From a virus: a DNA stretch of 64,000 bases. Positions 1 through 10,000 of this stretch are shown in pieces; positions within the stretch are counted from its first letter, which is position 1, and each line of letters begins with the position of its first letter. A program made the translations under genes and the position numbers. The stretch is from positions 34,793 to 98,792 of the IMG/VR virus record IMGVR_UViG_3300024306_000023; one strand, written 5' to 3'. The notes under the pieces are model-generated. The model made no database searches and was not told where the DNA came from. It saw only the letters and a list, made by a program, of their open reading frames with translations.

Positions 1-927
1 ATCTGGATTCCAAGAAACTGGATTTGGATTTGATCCTGTATTATCATATGCAATAGAAACTCCAATTCCTATTGTACCCGTCGTCATAATTCCGATAGTC
101 TGAGGAGAATACGGATCTTTATCGGACTGAATTTCATAATCATCATAATTAAACTCAGTTGTAGATTTTAACACCGTAAAAGTCACATAAGATCCATCAG
201 ACTCTGGAGCAGAAGCAGTTTCTGTGGCAAAAGTATCAAGAGTTAAACTGGTAACTACAGATCCTGTAGTTATTCCGAGAATAGATCTATCCAAAGAAGT
301 AGTCCCTATCCCAATAATATTACTTGAAGAAGGAAGAACACTTGATTTTGAAGAAGTAACTAATTGTCCTGTGCTAATTCCAATTGTAGAAGAAGATCCA
401 ACAACTGAAAGAACAGTAATTTTGTTTGATCCAAATGCAATCGTTCCTATGAAACTGGTAACAAAAGTATCACCAATATCCTTTGTTACTGGTTCATCAT
501 AATATTTAATTCCATATGCATTTTCGGGAGTATATCCAAAAGTATTATAATTACCATAAGTTGTAAACCCAACACCATCAAAATACTCAACATTTGGAAG
601 TGTACCTGCATATCCAGCAAGAGAAAGTTGAGTTGCAACTAAAGTATAGGTTGTTCCAGCAAATCCAGTTTTTCTCCAAAAAACATCAGTCCTGCATCCT
701 ACATTAATACGATTCTTATATGCAGCACCAACTGCTTCTATTTTAGCATTTACTGTTCTAACTTCTGATAAAACATCATTATCTAATGATGTAATAATAT
801 CGTCATACGCTCCTTTATTGCCATCAAGTTCGATAATTCTTTCAGAAGAATCCTCAATCGCACTATGAGCATCATCCAACTTAGTCTTTAAATCATCATT
901 AAGAACTGTATAATATCTTGGATCCAT
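1..927 (-). CDS. Virion structural protein, 3' end beyond window
   Basis: An open minus-strand frame starts at ATG 925-927 (MDPRYYTVLND) and runs off the left edge, giving 309 codons. The first ~70 residues are charged and helical, and read as a coiled coil (DDLKTKLDDAHSAIEDSSER). After that the sequence is rich in Gly, Ser, Thr and Ile with short repeats such as IGIGTT and ITTGSVVTS, as in beta-rich phage fibres. A late-promoter motif lies at 946-953. I infer a tail or baseplate appendage protein from composition and from its place at the downstream end of the baseplate module. No specific family is recognised. Confidence 0.7.
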   Translation of the reverse strand, partial: MDPRYYTVLNDDLKTKLDDAHSAIEDSSERIIELDGNKGAYDDIITSLDNDVLSEVRTVNAKIEAVGAAYKNRINVGCRTDVFWRKTGFAGTTYTLVATQLSLAGYAGTLPNVEYFDGVGFTTYGNYNTFGYTPENAYGIKYYDEPVTKDIGDTFVTSFIGTIAFGSNKITVLSVVGSSSTIGISTGQLVTSSKSSVLPSSSNIIGIGTTSLDRSILGITTGSVVTSLTLDTFATETASAPESDGSYVTFTVLKSTTEFNYDDYEIQSDKDPYSPQTIGIMTTGTIGIGVSIAYDNTGSNPNPVSWNPD

Positions 928-945
928 CTTTTTTCTACTTTTGAA

Positions 946-953
946 TATTTATT
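946..953 (-). promoter_or_regulatory. Late promoter motif AATAAATA
   Basis: Minus-strand AATAAATA fits the NATAAATA late motif of T4-like cyanophages. It lies about 20 bases upstream of the ATG at 927 and overlaps the stop region of the preceding gene. Confidence 0.5.
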
Positions 954-954
954 T

Positions 955-1629
955 TCATAACTCTAACCATTGTGAAGGGTGCGTTGACCCTTGATGATAA
1001 TTAGAATGTTCTTTTTTTAAAGTGATTTTTATATCACCTGGAATTGTTATTCTTTCATCTCTTCTTTCTGTAAATTTTTGTGTAAAATGATGCACATGAC
1101 TTGGAAACAGTAGTACGGTTCCTTCAATTGGCGTGATTGTATAATAATCGCAATTATATCTGTTAAATCCAAGAAGTAAGTTTCTTTGTTTTGATGTTTC
1201 AAATAATCCACCAACAACTTCATTTTGATTGGATGGTTGATTTATGCAAAACTTATCAGAAGTTTCATCTGTATTCAAATAATACACGAAACTAATATTA
1301 GATTCATTGTGATAATGTGGATTTAGTTCTGGAGTATCTTTGTCATGATATCCAATCCAGGATTTTATAATATGATAATCTAGTTTAGTATAATCAACAT
1401 TCAAATGCGTCATATACTCATCAATATTTCTTTTCAAGCTATCAAAAAAAATTTTATACTCTTTTTGGAGATGTAAAAATATTTTACCAGAAAACTCTGG
1501 ACTTTCATTTTCATATCCATTAAACCAATATTCCTTTAAAACTTCCAAGTATTTGGATTTAAATTCTTTATGACAATCAACTTCTCCTTGATAAACAACT
1601 AGTGGAAATATTTCATGTACCTTATTCAT
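955..1629 (-). CDS. 2OG-Fe(II) oxygenase-like protein
   Basis: A 224-residue protein. The true start is ATG 1627-1629 (MNKVHEIFPLVVY), which forms a TGATG overlap with the upstream gene; an in-frame TTG lies one codon earlier. Residues ~100-190 show the phage 2OG-Fe(II) oxygenase pattern: a metal motif HYHNES, a distal His in HVHHFTQ, and an Arg in the RITIPGDI strand that would bind 2-oxoglutarate. The family hydroxylates proteins or nucleobases using O2 and 2-oxoglutarate. The substrate here is unknown. Its position inside the structural operon suggests modification of a virion protein (inference). Confidence 0.75.
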   Translation of the reverse strand: MNKVHEIFPLVVYQGEVDCHKEFKSKYLEVLKEYWFNGYENESPEFSGKIFLHLQKEYKIFFDSLKRNIDEYMTHLNVDYTKLDYHIIKSWIGYHDKDTPELNPHYHNESNISFVYYLNTDETSDKFCINQPSNQNEVVGGLFETSKQRNLLLGFNRYNCDYYTITPIEGTVLLFPSHVHHFTQKFTERRDERITIPGDIKITLKKEHSNYHQGSTHPSQWLEL

Positions 1630-2606
1630 CAACCACCATTAATAGTATATTCTTTATTATCTCCTGGATAGTCATTAGGTGTCAACCCCTCATATTCTGC
1701 AATATTTTTTGGCGTATCTTTTCTTTCCGCAAAAATAACGAAGTTGCAGTTGATAGGTCCACCAAGATTATTTCTTACAATAATACGTGTCCCCCATTCA
1801 ATTTTATCAACAAATAATTCCTGATACACTCCAATGGGTGTTAAAGATACTCCTATAGTCTCAACATCAACCAATTCTTTCCAGTAATCGGGAAGATTAA
1901 TTATATTAGACCCGCTAAGTTTTCCTCTAAAATAAACTTCTGCTGCAGGTCCTTCTATACAAATGTATCTTAATCGATGTTCACTCTTTGTTGGATGAGG
2001 AATATCAAATCCTTTTTTTGATGCAATTTTTGCTTTCAAAAGTGTAATTGTAGGACTACTGATTAATCCAGCAACAGTAAGTTTTCCACCTATTTTGACT
2101 AGTCCAGCTACAGTTAATTTTCCACCAACATTTAATTTGGGTGCGATATTTGTTTTACCTACAACATTTACTTTGCCTATCCAATTTAGTTTACTTACAG
2201 CAGTTGTCTTTGGTGATATAAGTGAAACTGTTTTTGCATTAAAAATATTGATAAGTGTAGAGTTGATAGTCATTCCAACTGGACCACCCGCAGGATCACC
2301 AATCAAAAGATCCGTTGGAGTAGGTGCAGATCCTCTACTACTCACCATCAAAATAGGTAGTGCATTTGTTTCTGGTGCTAAGTAGTTTTTGCTTCTACCT
2401 ATCATCAAAGTTGCAGTAGGTCTTGGAAGAGGGTATGTAATAGGAGAACCGATTAACATTGGTCCTTCAACCCAAGCACTTCCATTAATAGGAGGAGTAC
2501 CAGCACCACCACCTAAAACAGTTGCGGGCAATCCAGGAACACCTCCAGGAAGGTTCGCTGTTACTTGAAATTGACCACCAACTAAAAGATTACCTAGATC
2601 GGGCAT
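1629..2606 (-). CDS. Virion structural protein with tail-fibre-like C-terminus
   Basis: 325 residues. The N-terminal half has low-complexity Gly/Pro/Ala sequence and short beta-type repeats (VGGKLTVAG, IGGKLTVAG, near residues 155-185). The segment at ~195-240, containing KGFDIPHPTKSEHRLRYICIEGP, resembles the conserved module that precedes the C-terminus of several cyanophage tail-fibre proteins. The stop is coupled to the downstream oxygenase. I infer a baseplate or short-fibre component; the exact part is not recognised. Confidence 0.7.
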   Translation of the reverse strand: MPDLGNLLVGGQFQVTANLPGGVPGLPATVLGGGAGTPPINGSAWVEGPMLIGSPITYPLPRPTATLMIGRSKNYLAPETNALPILMVSSRGSAPTPTDLLIGDPAGGPVGMTINSTLINIFNAKTVSLISPKTTAVSKLNWIGKVNVVGKTNIAPKLNVGGKLTVAGLVKIGGKLTVAGLISSPTITLLKAKIASKKGFDIPHPTKSEHRLRYICIEGPAAEVYFRGKLSGSNIINLPDYWKELVDVETIGVSLTPIGVYQELFVDKIEWGTRIIVRNNLGGPINCNFVIFAERKDTPKNIAEYEGLTPNDYPGDNKEYTINGG

Positions 2607-2608
2607 TA

Positions 2609-3223
2609 TTAACCTCCAATACTACCAATTAATTTTTTAAGACCATCAATAAATTGTAAAGGACTTACTGCTCCAGAAATAGGTCCAAAAATAAAATCAC
2701 AATCCTCCAACCAATTTCCAGGTCCTCTAATTTTAATATTTCCAGGAGAGGCAACTTGAACTTGTTTTTCTGCTGCAAGATTAATATTTGACGCTGCTTG
2801 AATATTAATATTTGTTCTTGAATTAATTTCAATACCACCGTTGGCAGCAATTTGAACAAAACCAGTAGTATTACTACTACCACTAGCAATTAACTCAATG
2901 TCCTTTGCAAATATTCTGATTCTACCATTTGGAGCACCTATAATCATATCACCATTTTTTGCATAGGTTACAAAAGAAACTCCATCAACAGGAGTGGTTC
3001 CACAAAGAATTTGGTATACTCCAGGGCATGAATTCCAAGTGGATCCATTAAATTTTCCAGAACTACCAAACCCCATAAAGTGATCAGATGCCTTAGATGG
3101 ATTTGTATTGCGAATCAATGCTGCAAGTTTAGTTCCATCAAATGCAACATCACCAAATCTTAATTCACCTTGTGTTGTGCCTATACGAGAATAGTCCCAA
3201 CTTGTTTGATGTCTATCACTCAT
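2609..3223 (-). CDS. Beta-helix-type spike-like structural protein
   Basis: 204 residues. Residues ~95-175 form an array of short strands (GRIRIFAKDIELIAS, GGIEINSRTNINIQAASNINLAAE). This resembles the triple-stranded beta-helix of gp5/VgrG-type tail spikes. It begins 4 bases inside the upstream 771-codon gene. The fold and the location next to hub genes suggest a central spike or tip component. This is inference from repeat pattern; no catalytic motif is visible. Confidence 0.65.
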   Translation of the reverse strand: MSDRHQTSWDYSRIGTTQGELRFGDVAFDGTKLAALIRNTNPSKASDHFMGFGSSGKFNGSTWNSCPGVYQILCGTTPVDGVSFVTYAKNGDMIIGAPNGRIRIFAKDIELIASGSSNTTGFVQIAANGGIEINSRTNINIQAASNINLAAEKQVQVASPGNIKIRGPGNWLEDCDFIFGPISGAVSPLQFIDGLKKLIGSIGG

Positions 3224-5535
3224 TCTCTTTTACCTACACAATCTACAACTTCCAAAATTCCAACTCCAGTATCTCTTCTAGTAATTAAATTATTTCCTCT
3301 TAAGAATCTAAAGACTGGTTTAATTATTGCATTATATCCAGTATTACTATCTATACCAATCTCTGGAAGTTCAGTAAATCCTATACCAGTATTTTCTATA
3401 GTAATACCAATAAGTTGACCATTATACCCAAACTTTGGAGTTAATTTTGTTCCATTATCTGGAGTAACAACAATTTTATCCCCATCTTTATATCCAAATC
3501 CAGGATCAGTAATTTTAACATCAACAAGCTCAGATATTACGGGATAAATTCCTAGGTTTGGATCTTGAATATCTTCTGGAGGACACTCTGGAGCAGTGCT
3601 TGTCGTATCAAAAGCAGCAACAAATGGAGACTGTCCTGCAAACTGAACATAGTCACCTGTTTTGATTTGCATGATCTCACCAGGACTGTATGGATACTCC
3701 CAATTACCATCAGATCTTCTTATTGTTGATTGACATCTACTTGCCCATACTCTTCCATCACCTCCTCTACTTCCATCTGGTTTAGGTAGATAGTCAGTTC
3801 CACTATCAATCACAACAATTTTAGTAATTCCTTTCACAATCTCTCCTGGTTTTGGTCCGATATCAGTACCACCAGTTCCTCCAACAATTCCACCAGTACC
3901 ACCAGTACCACCAGTACCACCAGTTCCACCACCAGTACCATCAGTTCCAGTTGTCGGTGGTACATAAGGAACATCACCAATTTCAGCAATAGCAACGGCA
4001 CCTTTTCCTTTTCCACAAGAATCTTCAATATTCACAAATGGTGCTTTTGTATATCCATATCCAGAAGAAACAATATCTATACCTAAGATGTCACCTGCAG
4101 CACTTACAATTGCATTTCCAGTAGCACCTTTTCCACCTCCACCCCAGAATGAAATTTTTGGTGGTCCACAAAGAATTGGTCCAACATTACAAGAGTCACC
4201 AACACCAGCAATCATGGAATTAATATCAAGATTAAACTTGAAATTATTCGGATCTACTATTGATGTCGCTGAAGAAATAATTGATTTTGCTGAGTTCATA
4301 ATTTTACTCACATCCAAAGAAATTCCTGGAGAAGAAGATCCTTCTAAAGGACTCCATTCGGTAACTTCAGCACATTCTGCTTTCACATCACAAGTAAGAA
4401 AATCTAAAAGAGAAGAAATAGCATCAAGAATAGAATCAATTAATCCTTTAATAGCAGAAATAGTTCCCAAAACAGCATTTAGAATACCATTAACTGCAGA
4501 TAATATCTGACCAATTATCTGACCAACTAATTCAGTCAAAAACTTTTCGACCGCACAGGTTGCCATATTAACATAACGGTCAACAATAGAAGTTAAAAAT
4601 TTCTCTATTAGTCCAGCAAGATTATCTAAAATTTTATTAAAGAGGCAAAGAATTAAATCAATTGCTGTTGCTTTTTTTTCTTGAAGTTGAAATCTTTGAT
4701 TTAAAAATGCTGCTGCTTTTGCCTTATTAAGAGCCCAATTAATGCCCCTAATTACCATATCTTTTATATAACCAATCAACCATTTTACATATCCAGTTAT
4801 TTTATCAGCAAATCCATTGATTACTGATTTGGCTTCGTTTAAAAAGTTTTCTGCATTTGAAAGGGCACTATTAGGTCCATTGAGTTTATTTCTTAAAGCC
4901 TCAATGTCTTTCTTCATATTCTTAAGACCATTATTGATAGCATTACTATCAAAAGGTTTACATGCAGACGGAACAGCAAAATTTGAAGCTAACTTTGCAA
5001 AGTCATCATCAGACTGAGAAAACTTACAATCTGCTCCTGCTCCATTCAAGTTTGCAACTTTTGATTCCGCAATATTTGACGAAGGAACAACTGCCCATTG
5101 GCCAAGTCCAGCAGAAAATCCAGATTTTGGTGTGCAACCTTTTTGATTCTGACCTTCTTTCTTTTCAGGAAAAACACATAAAGAGTTATTAATTAAACTG
5201 GTAATATAGTACTGCTTATTAAATCTACTCTTATGAATATTTACAAAAGAATCTGCAGCAAGTGGCATATACATCTGTAGACCAGCTTGCCCTGAAGGAA
5301 AATCAGTCTGTCTTATTGCATCAATTAACTGATCTTCTGGAGTATCTCCAGAATTTAAAAAACACAAACGAACCTTATATCTTTCAGACCAACCTACAGC
5401 ATCTTTTCCCTTCTCACCACCGCGATTAGGAATACAAAATTGTTTATAGGTTTCGGCAGATATTTGACCTATTCCAATATATTCATACTCTTTATCAAAA
5501 TCAAAGATATAAGGTTTGTTTGAGTAAAATGTCAT
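3220..5535 (-). CDS. Large baseplate hub-like structural protein
   Basis: 771 residues. The N-terminal ~130 residues (RYKVRLCFLN ... MYMPLAADSFVNIH) look OB-fold-like, as in the gp5 hub N-terminus. Residues ~200-400 are helical. Residues ~455-530 are Gly-rich. A Thr-Gly-Gly repeat tract follows (~535-560), then several strand repeats of the GFGYKDGDKIVV / GTGIGFTELP kind. There is no visible lysozyme domain, although T4 gp5 has one. It precedes the spike-like gene and follows cp12 and the gp27-like gene, so a gp5-equivalent role is plausible but not proven. Confidence 0.65.
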   Translation of the reverse strand: MTFYSNKPYIFDFDKEYEYIGIGQISAETYKQFCIPNRGGEKGKDAVGWSERYKVRLCFLNSGDTPEDQLIDAIRQTDFPSGQAGLQMYMPLAADSFVNIHKSRFNKQYYITSLINNSLCVFPEKKEGQNQKGCTPKSGFSAGLGQWAVVPSSNIAESKVANLNGAGADCKFSQSDDDFAKLASNFAVPSACKPFDSNAINNGLKNMKKDIEALRNKLNGPNSALSNAENFLNEAKSVINGFADKITGYVKWLIGYIKDMVIRGINWALNKAKAAAFLNQRFQLQEKKATAIDLILCLFNKILDNLAGLIEKFLTSIVDRYVNMATCAVEKFLTELVGQIIGQILSAVNGILNAVLGTISAIKGLIDSILDAISSLLDFLTCDVKAECAEVTEWSPLEGSSSPGISLDVSKIMNSAKSIISSATSIVDPNNFKFNLDINSMIAGVGDSCNVGPILCGPPKISFWGGGGKGATGNAIVSAAGDILGIDIVSSGYGYTKAPFVNIEDSCGKGKGAVAIAEIGDVPYVPPTTGTDGTGGGTGGTGGTGGTGGIVGGTGGTDIGPKPGEIVKGITKIVVIDSGTDYLPKPDGSRGGDGRVWASRCQSTIRRSDGNWEYPYSPGEIMQIKTGDYVQFAGQSPFVAAFDTTSTAPECPPEDIQDPNLGIYPVISELVDVKITDPGFGYKDGDKIVVTPDNGTKLTPKFGYNGQLIGITIENTGIGFTELPEIGIDSNTGYNAIIKPVFRFLRGNNLITRRDTGVGILEVVDCVGKRE
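3888..3942 (-). repeat. 9-bp tandem repeat encoding Thr-Gly-Gly runs
   Basis: A unit close to ACCACCAGT repeats with small variations. Translated on the minus strand it gives a GGTGGTGG linker in the 771-residue protein. It is a coding microsatellite prone to length change. Confidence 0.75.
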
Positions 5536-5537
5536 TA

Positions 5538-5753
5538 TTAATCTTCGTAAACTCTACATTCTAAAGCTGCTGGATTTTCGTCACAATATAATTCCAGGGG
5601 TGTTGGATCATGATCATCATCTGGGTGACTAACCTGATATTTTTCTAATGAATCAAGTTCACCTTCCAAGTGTCTTCTTCTCTGTGAACTTGTATTAGGA
5701 TTATCAAGTTCATCTCTATCATCATTAATGTGTTGTTGAAGTGATCTTTCCAT
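5538..5753 (-). CDS. cp12: CP12-like Calvin cycle inhibitor
   Basis: 71 residues. The C-terminus TPLELYCDENPAALECRVYED is the diagnostic CP12 tail: two Cys spaced by seven residues, then the acidic YED end that inserts into the GAPDH active site. In cyanobacteria, oxidised CP12 bridges GAPDH and phosphoribulokinase and shuts down the Calvin cycle. Cyanophage CP12 is known to redirect carbon toward the pentose phosphate pathway. The N-terminal Cys pair of plant CP12 is absent here, so only the C-terminal disulfide can form. The gene sits between the hub gene and the gp27-like gene, within a structural operon, which suggests late expression. Confidence 0.88.
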   Translation of the reverse strand: MERSLQQHINDDRDELDNPNTSSQRRRHLEGELDSLEKYQVSHPDDDHDPTPLELYCDENPAALECRVYED

Positions 5754-5764
5754 TTTAGGTTACC

Positions 5765-7036
5765 TTAAACTTTTACACCAAAAGAATCTCTAACTAGAGA
5801 TAATCCAGTATAAGTTTGTGTGGGAGAAATGTAATGACATAACTCCAATATCATATATATACCACTATCTTTGGGACTTCTAATCGGAGTATCCTTTGTA
5901 GACAGTTCTGGTAAGTCGCACTGAATAATATCTCCAGCATGTAAACTAAAGTCTGCTGGTATTTTGATTTCTGTCATAAAGTTTAATCTTTGTCGATAGT
6001 TTTGTATTGATTGACCTATTGTTTCGGAAACATTGAAGTTTTCTTCTTTGGATTTTTTCAACTGTTGCTCCACAGAATCACCAGTTCCATATGCCATACC
6101 AATAGATTTTGGAGAAGCAAAGAAATTAGTTGGTTGTTTTGTATATTCGGTATAATCAGGAAGATCTAAACCTGCTAAAACTTTTCCAGCATCTTCAGCA
6201 ATCAAAGGAGAATTTTTTTCATAAACAAATTTGGTAAAATCAAAAGTTTCTGTAACAGATCCAAAGGCACTATAGTCTAACTGCTTTTCAACATCAGCAA
6301 CTCTTACTGCATTTGCATCTAAGATTTTATCATCATATCCTGCTGGTATTTCTTCATCAACTTTAAAGTTATAGATATATTTCTTGATTGGTTTCCCCTT
6401 AAATATCTCATCTGCAGATTTGAAATGAAATCCTTTTGCAGTTTGCCAAAAGAAAAATCCAGCAGTCTTTCCACCTACCGTTGGAATTGCGATTGGTTGA
6501 AGTTCTAAGATAACTTCAAATGGTTCTTTTCTTAATCCAAAATCAGAAAAAGTATTTAGAGTTTCACTAATGTCTAACTTCTTATCTGTTTTTAAATCAT
6601 CCTTCAGAATACTTTCAACTGTCTTGGAAATTTTACCGCTATATCTTTTCGTTACTCTATTCTTTAAAAGTTTATTATCTAAAAACTCTTTAGAAACAAT
6701 TTGAGCAATAAAACTAGATGACTTAAAAGATCTTGTTTCAAAGTTTTTATGAGACAATCTTAATGAATTTCCGTCAGAAAAATCTAAAACATTTCCTACA
6801 GCATCAGTGTACTTGAAGGAAACCTTTTCTCCTCCCTGAAGTTTAAGTGCTTCTGCTGCAGAAAGTCCAGATTGTCCAGTGTCAACAACGGCAGCACTAA
6901 TTCTAATAGTATGATCAATCATACTTTCACGATACTCAATTCTAGGAGCACCAGTTCTCACATCAAAAGAACTGCCACCAGTGTTTGATGATATTTCAAA
7001 TAGATTTGCTGTAGATGCTTCCTTACTTCCAGGCAT
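5765..7036 (-). CDS. Baseplate hub protein, gp27-like
   Basis: 423 residues. N-terminal strands such as RISAAVVDTG and EKVSFKYTDAVGNVLDF are typical of hub proteins of the gp27/gpD type. The C-terminal region (FSLHAGDIIQCDLPEL ... SGIYMILELCHYISPTQTYTGLSLVRDSFG) matches the general hub end, where a barrel domain carries the membrane-attack spike. Position relative to gp26 and the tape-measure-like genes matches gene 27 in T4. Assigned from pattern and synteny. Confidence 0.65.
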   Translation of the reverse strand: MPGSKEASTANLFEISSNTGGSSFDVRTGAPRIEYRESMIDHTIRISAAVVDTGQSGLSAAEALKLQGGEKVSFKYTDAVGNVLDFSDGNSLRLSHKNFETRSFKSSSFIAQIVSKEFLDNKLLKNRVTKRYSGKISKTVESILKDDLKTDKKLDISETLNTFSDFGLRKEPFEVILELQPIAIPTVGGKTAGFFFWQTAKGFHFKSADEIFKGKPIKKYIYNFKVDEEIPAGYDDKILDANAVRVADVEKQLDYSAFGSVTETFDFTKFVYEKNSPLIAEDAGKVLAGLDLPDYTEYTKQPTNFFASPKSIGMAYGTGDSVEQQLKKSKEENFNVSETIGQSIQNYRQRLNFMTEIKIPADFSLHAGDIIQCDLPELSTKDTPIRSPKDSGIYMILELCHYISPTQTYTGLSLVRDSFGVKV

Positions 7037-7060
7037 AGTTGTTATTTACCGTATTACTAT

Positions 7061-10000
7061 TTACACCACGGGTACAGGTGTTTCTATTGGGACAAAAGCA
7101 ACTTTTTCAATAAAGTAAATTGTGTCCGAAGTATCCGTCTTTCTTATGTCACTATTTGCAAAAGCAACTGTAGAAGAAGTTGGTTGAATTGGTGACAATG
7201 AAGCGTTTGCTCCAGGTCCTGCTGAGTTCCACAATAACCATTTACCATTTCTCCATTCATAATAACTTCCATCTGCTGCTCTTTTTTTCTCACCTTCTTT
7301 TGTTCCACTACCCAATCCAAATTCTTTAACAGTTGCTCTGAGATATGTATTTGATGCATCTGTAACAGAAATTTCTTGATTTGTTCCTAAGAATCCTCCA
7401 CCTTTTTTAATAAATTTACCTGTTTCTGGGTCATAAACAACTCCTTTGTTACCTATTGGTGAAGGTGTTGATGTTGGTGGTTGGTTTGGTTGTCCTGGTG
7501 GATTTTGTTTAGGAGCAGATCTTAATTTTTCTACAGTTACATTGATAACTCCAGTAGAGTGACTTGCTATTTTACCAAATGCACCATGACTCAAATCTAT
7601 TATTCTACCAAGTTTATCAAATCCACCAGTGTCATTAACTCTAACTACAACACTCTTACCATTTGCATTGTTTGTAACTTTTGCCCAAAATGGTTGTCTG
7701 CCGTCAAATCCAGGACTAATCATTGCAGCTGTCATTTTTTTAGAATCAAAAATTTCACCACTAGCAGTTTGTCTTCCTTCCCAATAACTATCATTTGGTC
7801 CCCCATAATAACTTGCTTGTCCAGAAATCTTTTTTCCTGTTCCTTGTAAATCTGGAGGAACAACTGTTGCTTGTTGTCTTTGGTACTCAAGAATTTTTTG
7901 TGGATTTGCAGGTCCTCCACTTAAATGTCCAAGAAGATATAAGGTTCCTCTTTGATCTTGGATGATTGTTACATTTCCATACCCATCATATCTCGGATCT
8001 GTACCTTCTTTAACATACTTTACAAACTTAAGACCTCCAGTTAGTTTGATTGGCTTCCCTTCGGGCATTGCCCAATCTTCACCTGCGTGTGTTTTCCCCC
8101 ATCTTGGACCCGGACCAGAAGTAATAACCCAAGAACTCATTGGTTTACCACCAACAATAATATTATCTCTAACATTGCTTGGAAGATCTGTTTTAGCACC
8201 TGTCAAATTTTCAAAGTGAATATGGGGACCTGTCGAGTATCCAGTTGAACCAACATATCCAATAACCTCACCTTTTACATCTATTCCATCCACACCATCT
8301 AATGAATCTCCCGGTGTAACTCCAGGAACAGTATCTTTACCATCCAAATTCAATTCTCTATTTAAGTTCTGAAGTATTTTTGATGCAGAACTCTCAATAG
8401 AAATTGCAAGAGCATTAGAAATAAATCTACCAATTCTTTCTCCAATACTTAACCCACTTCCAAGTTGCTTTGTTGGAACAGATCCACCATTTGCCATCGC
8501 AATGGTTTTGGAAATATCACCAAAAGAATTATTAAGTTCCATGTTTACTGCATTCTCAACAACAGAACCAAATACATCACCGATTGATCTTGCAAGTTTC
8601 TTATCTGGTTTTTGTCCGAGGGTCATGTCAATGCCAGCACCAAACATTGCACCAGCGAGTCCATTGATAGACCTCATCTTCTTCACATCTTCAGAACTTC
8701 TCTTCAGTGCTCTTAATGCGCTTTTCTTCCCTGGTTCATCTGTTCCATATAACTCTTCGATTCTTAATTTACCGCCAGAATCTTTTCCTGGTTGTGTTTT
8801 TTGAGACTGAATTTTTGGTGGAGTTTTTCTTGGTATAGTTTTAAGTCTTCTACTAGGTTTAGATAAAGATTGATTTCTTCCACTAACAGTTCCACCTTGC
8901 GCTTTTGCTTGAACTGGTTTTGTATTATAACCAACAACAGTGTCATATAAAGCTTTACCAATCCAATCGCCAGCAAAACCACCAACAAACATTCCAACAC
9001 CAGCACCAAGTCCAAATGTTGTTCCTCCAGCAAGAGCAATACCAATTCCTTGTCCTATAGCACTTCCCACTGCACCAGCAGCTGCTCTAGATGGTTTTTC
9101 ACGAAACACAACAGTATCAATAATAAAACCAATTAATGATCCAATAACTGGTACAGCAACCAATGATTTCAAAGATTGTTTTGCACCTTGAGTTGCTAAC
9201 TGTTTTGTTGTTTGTTTTGCCGCTTGTTGAGCAGCGACTGATTGTTCAAATGTTAATTTTTTCCTTGCAAGTTGTGATGCAAAATCACCACCCGCTTTAG
9301 ATTGACCGGGTAAACGATATCTTCCGGGAGTCATTGCAGTTCCAGCACCAAATCCTCCAGTTGGTTTTGGAACTACGCCACCTAAAGTTTTCGAAACACT
9401 TGCTCCCAAACCACCAGCAGATCCACCTGGAGTTTTTGGCGCAGTGCTTGCAATCAACATTGCAGCACCAATTGCACCATTCAATACGACATTTAAGTTC
9501 TTTGAGAACTCATCAAAAGTCTTCTGTGCTCCTTCTCCACCAATCTGTTTAACAAAGTCTCTTGTTTGGTCATATGCTTTATAACCACGATCAATAAAAT
9601 CAACCACACCCTGAAGTAAATTTTTAGCAAATCCCTCAATAAATTTACCTACAGGTTCAAGAACTTTTCCAAACTCCATAAGTTTGGGAAGTAATTCTCC
9701 ATATTGATTGAAAAGATAACCAAGTAAAGTAAATCCAATAAAACGATTAATTCTATCAAAGATACTTTGTCCAGGAATTGATCCTATGAAATCAGATTTA
9801 ATATTATTTTTTTTAACTTTTTCTTCTAATTTTTTTTCTTTCTGTTCTCTTCTAGATTTTTCTTCTTCTTTTCTTTTTGTAGATGCTTCCCTTTGATCTA
9901 GTAAAAGATTGTTGTTTATAATCTTACTTAAACTTATAATTTTTTTCTTAACTACAACTAGACTTCCAGGTTCATCAGTTCCCTTTTTATCTACCGGTTT

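Noticed and set aside
224-502. Plus-strand ORF opposite the first gene
   Set aside because: Low-complexity shadow of the minus-strand structural gene; no ribosome site or recognisable protein features.
3888-3942. Possible CRISPR or regulatory repeat array
   Set aside because: Nine-base units without spacers, in frame within a coding region; it encodes a Thr-Gly-Gly linker.
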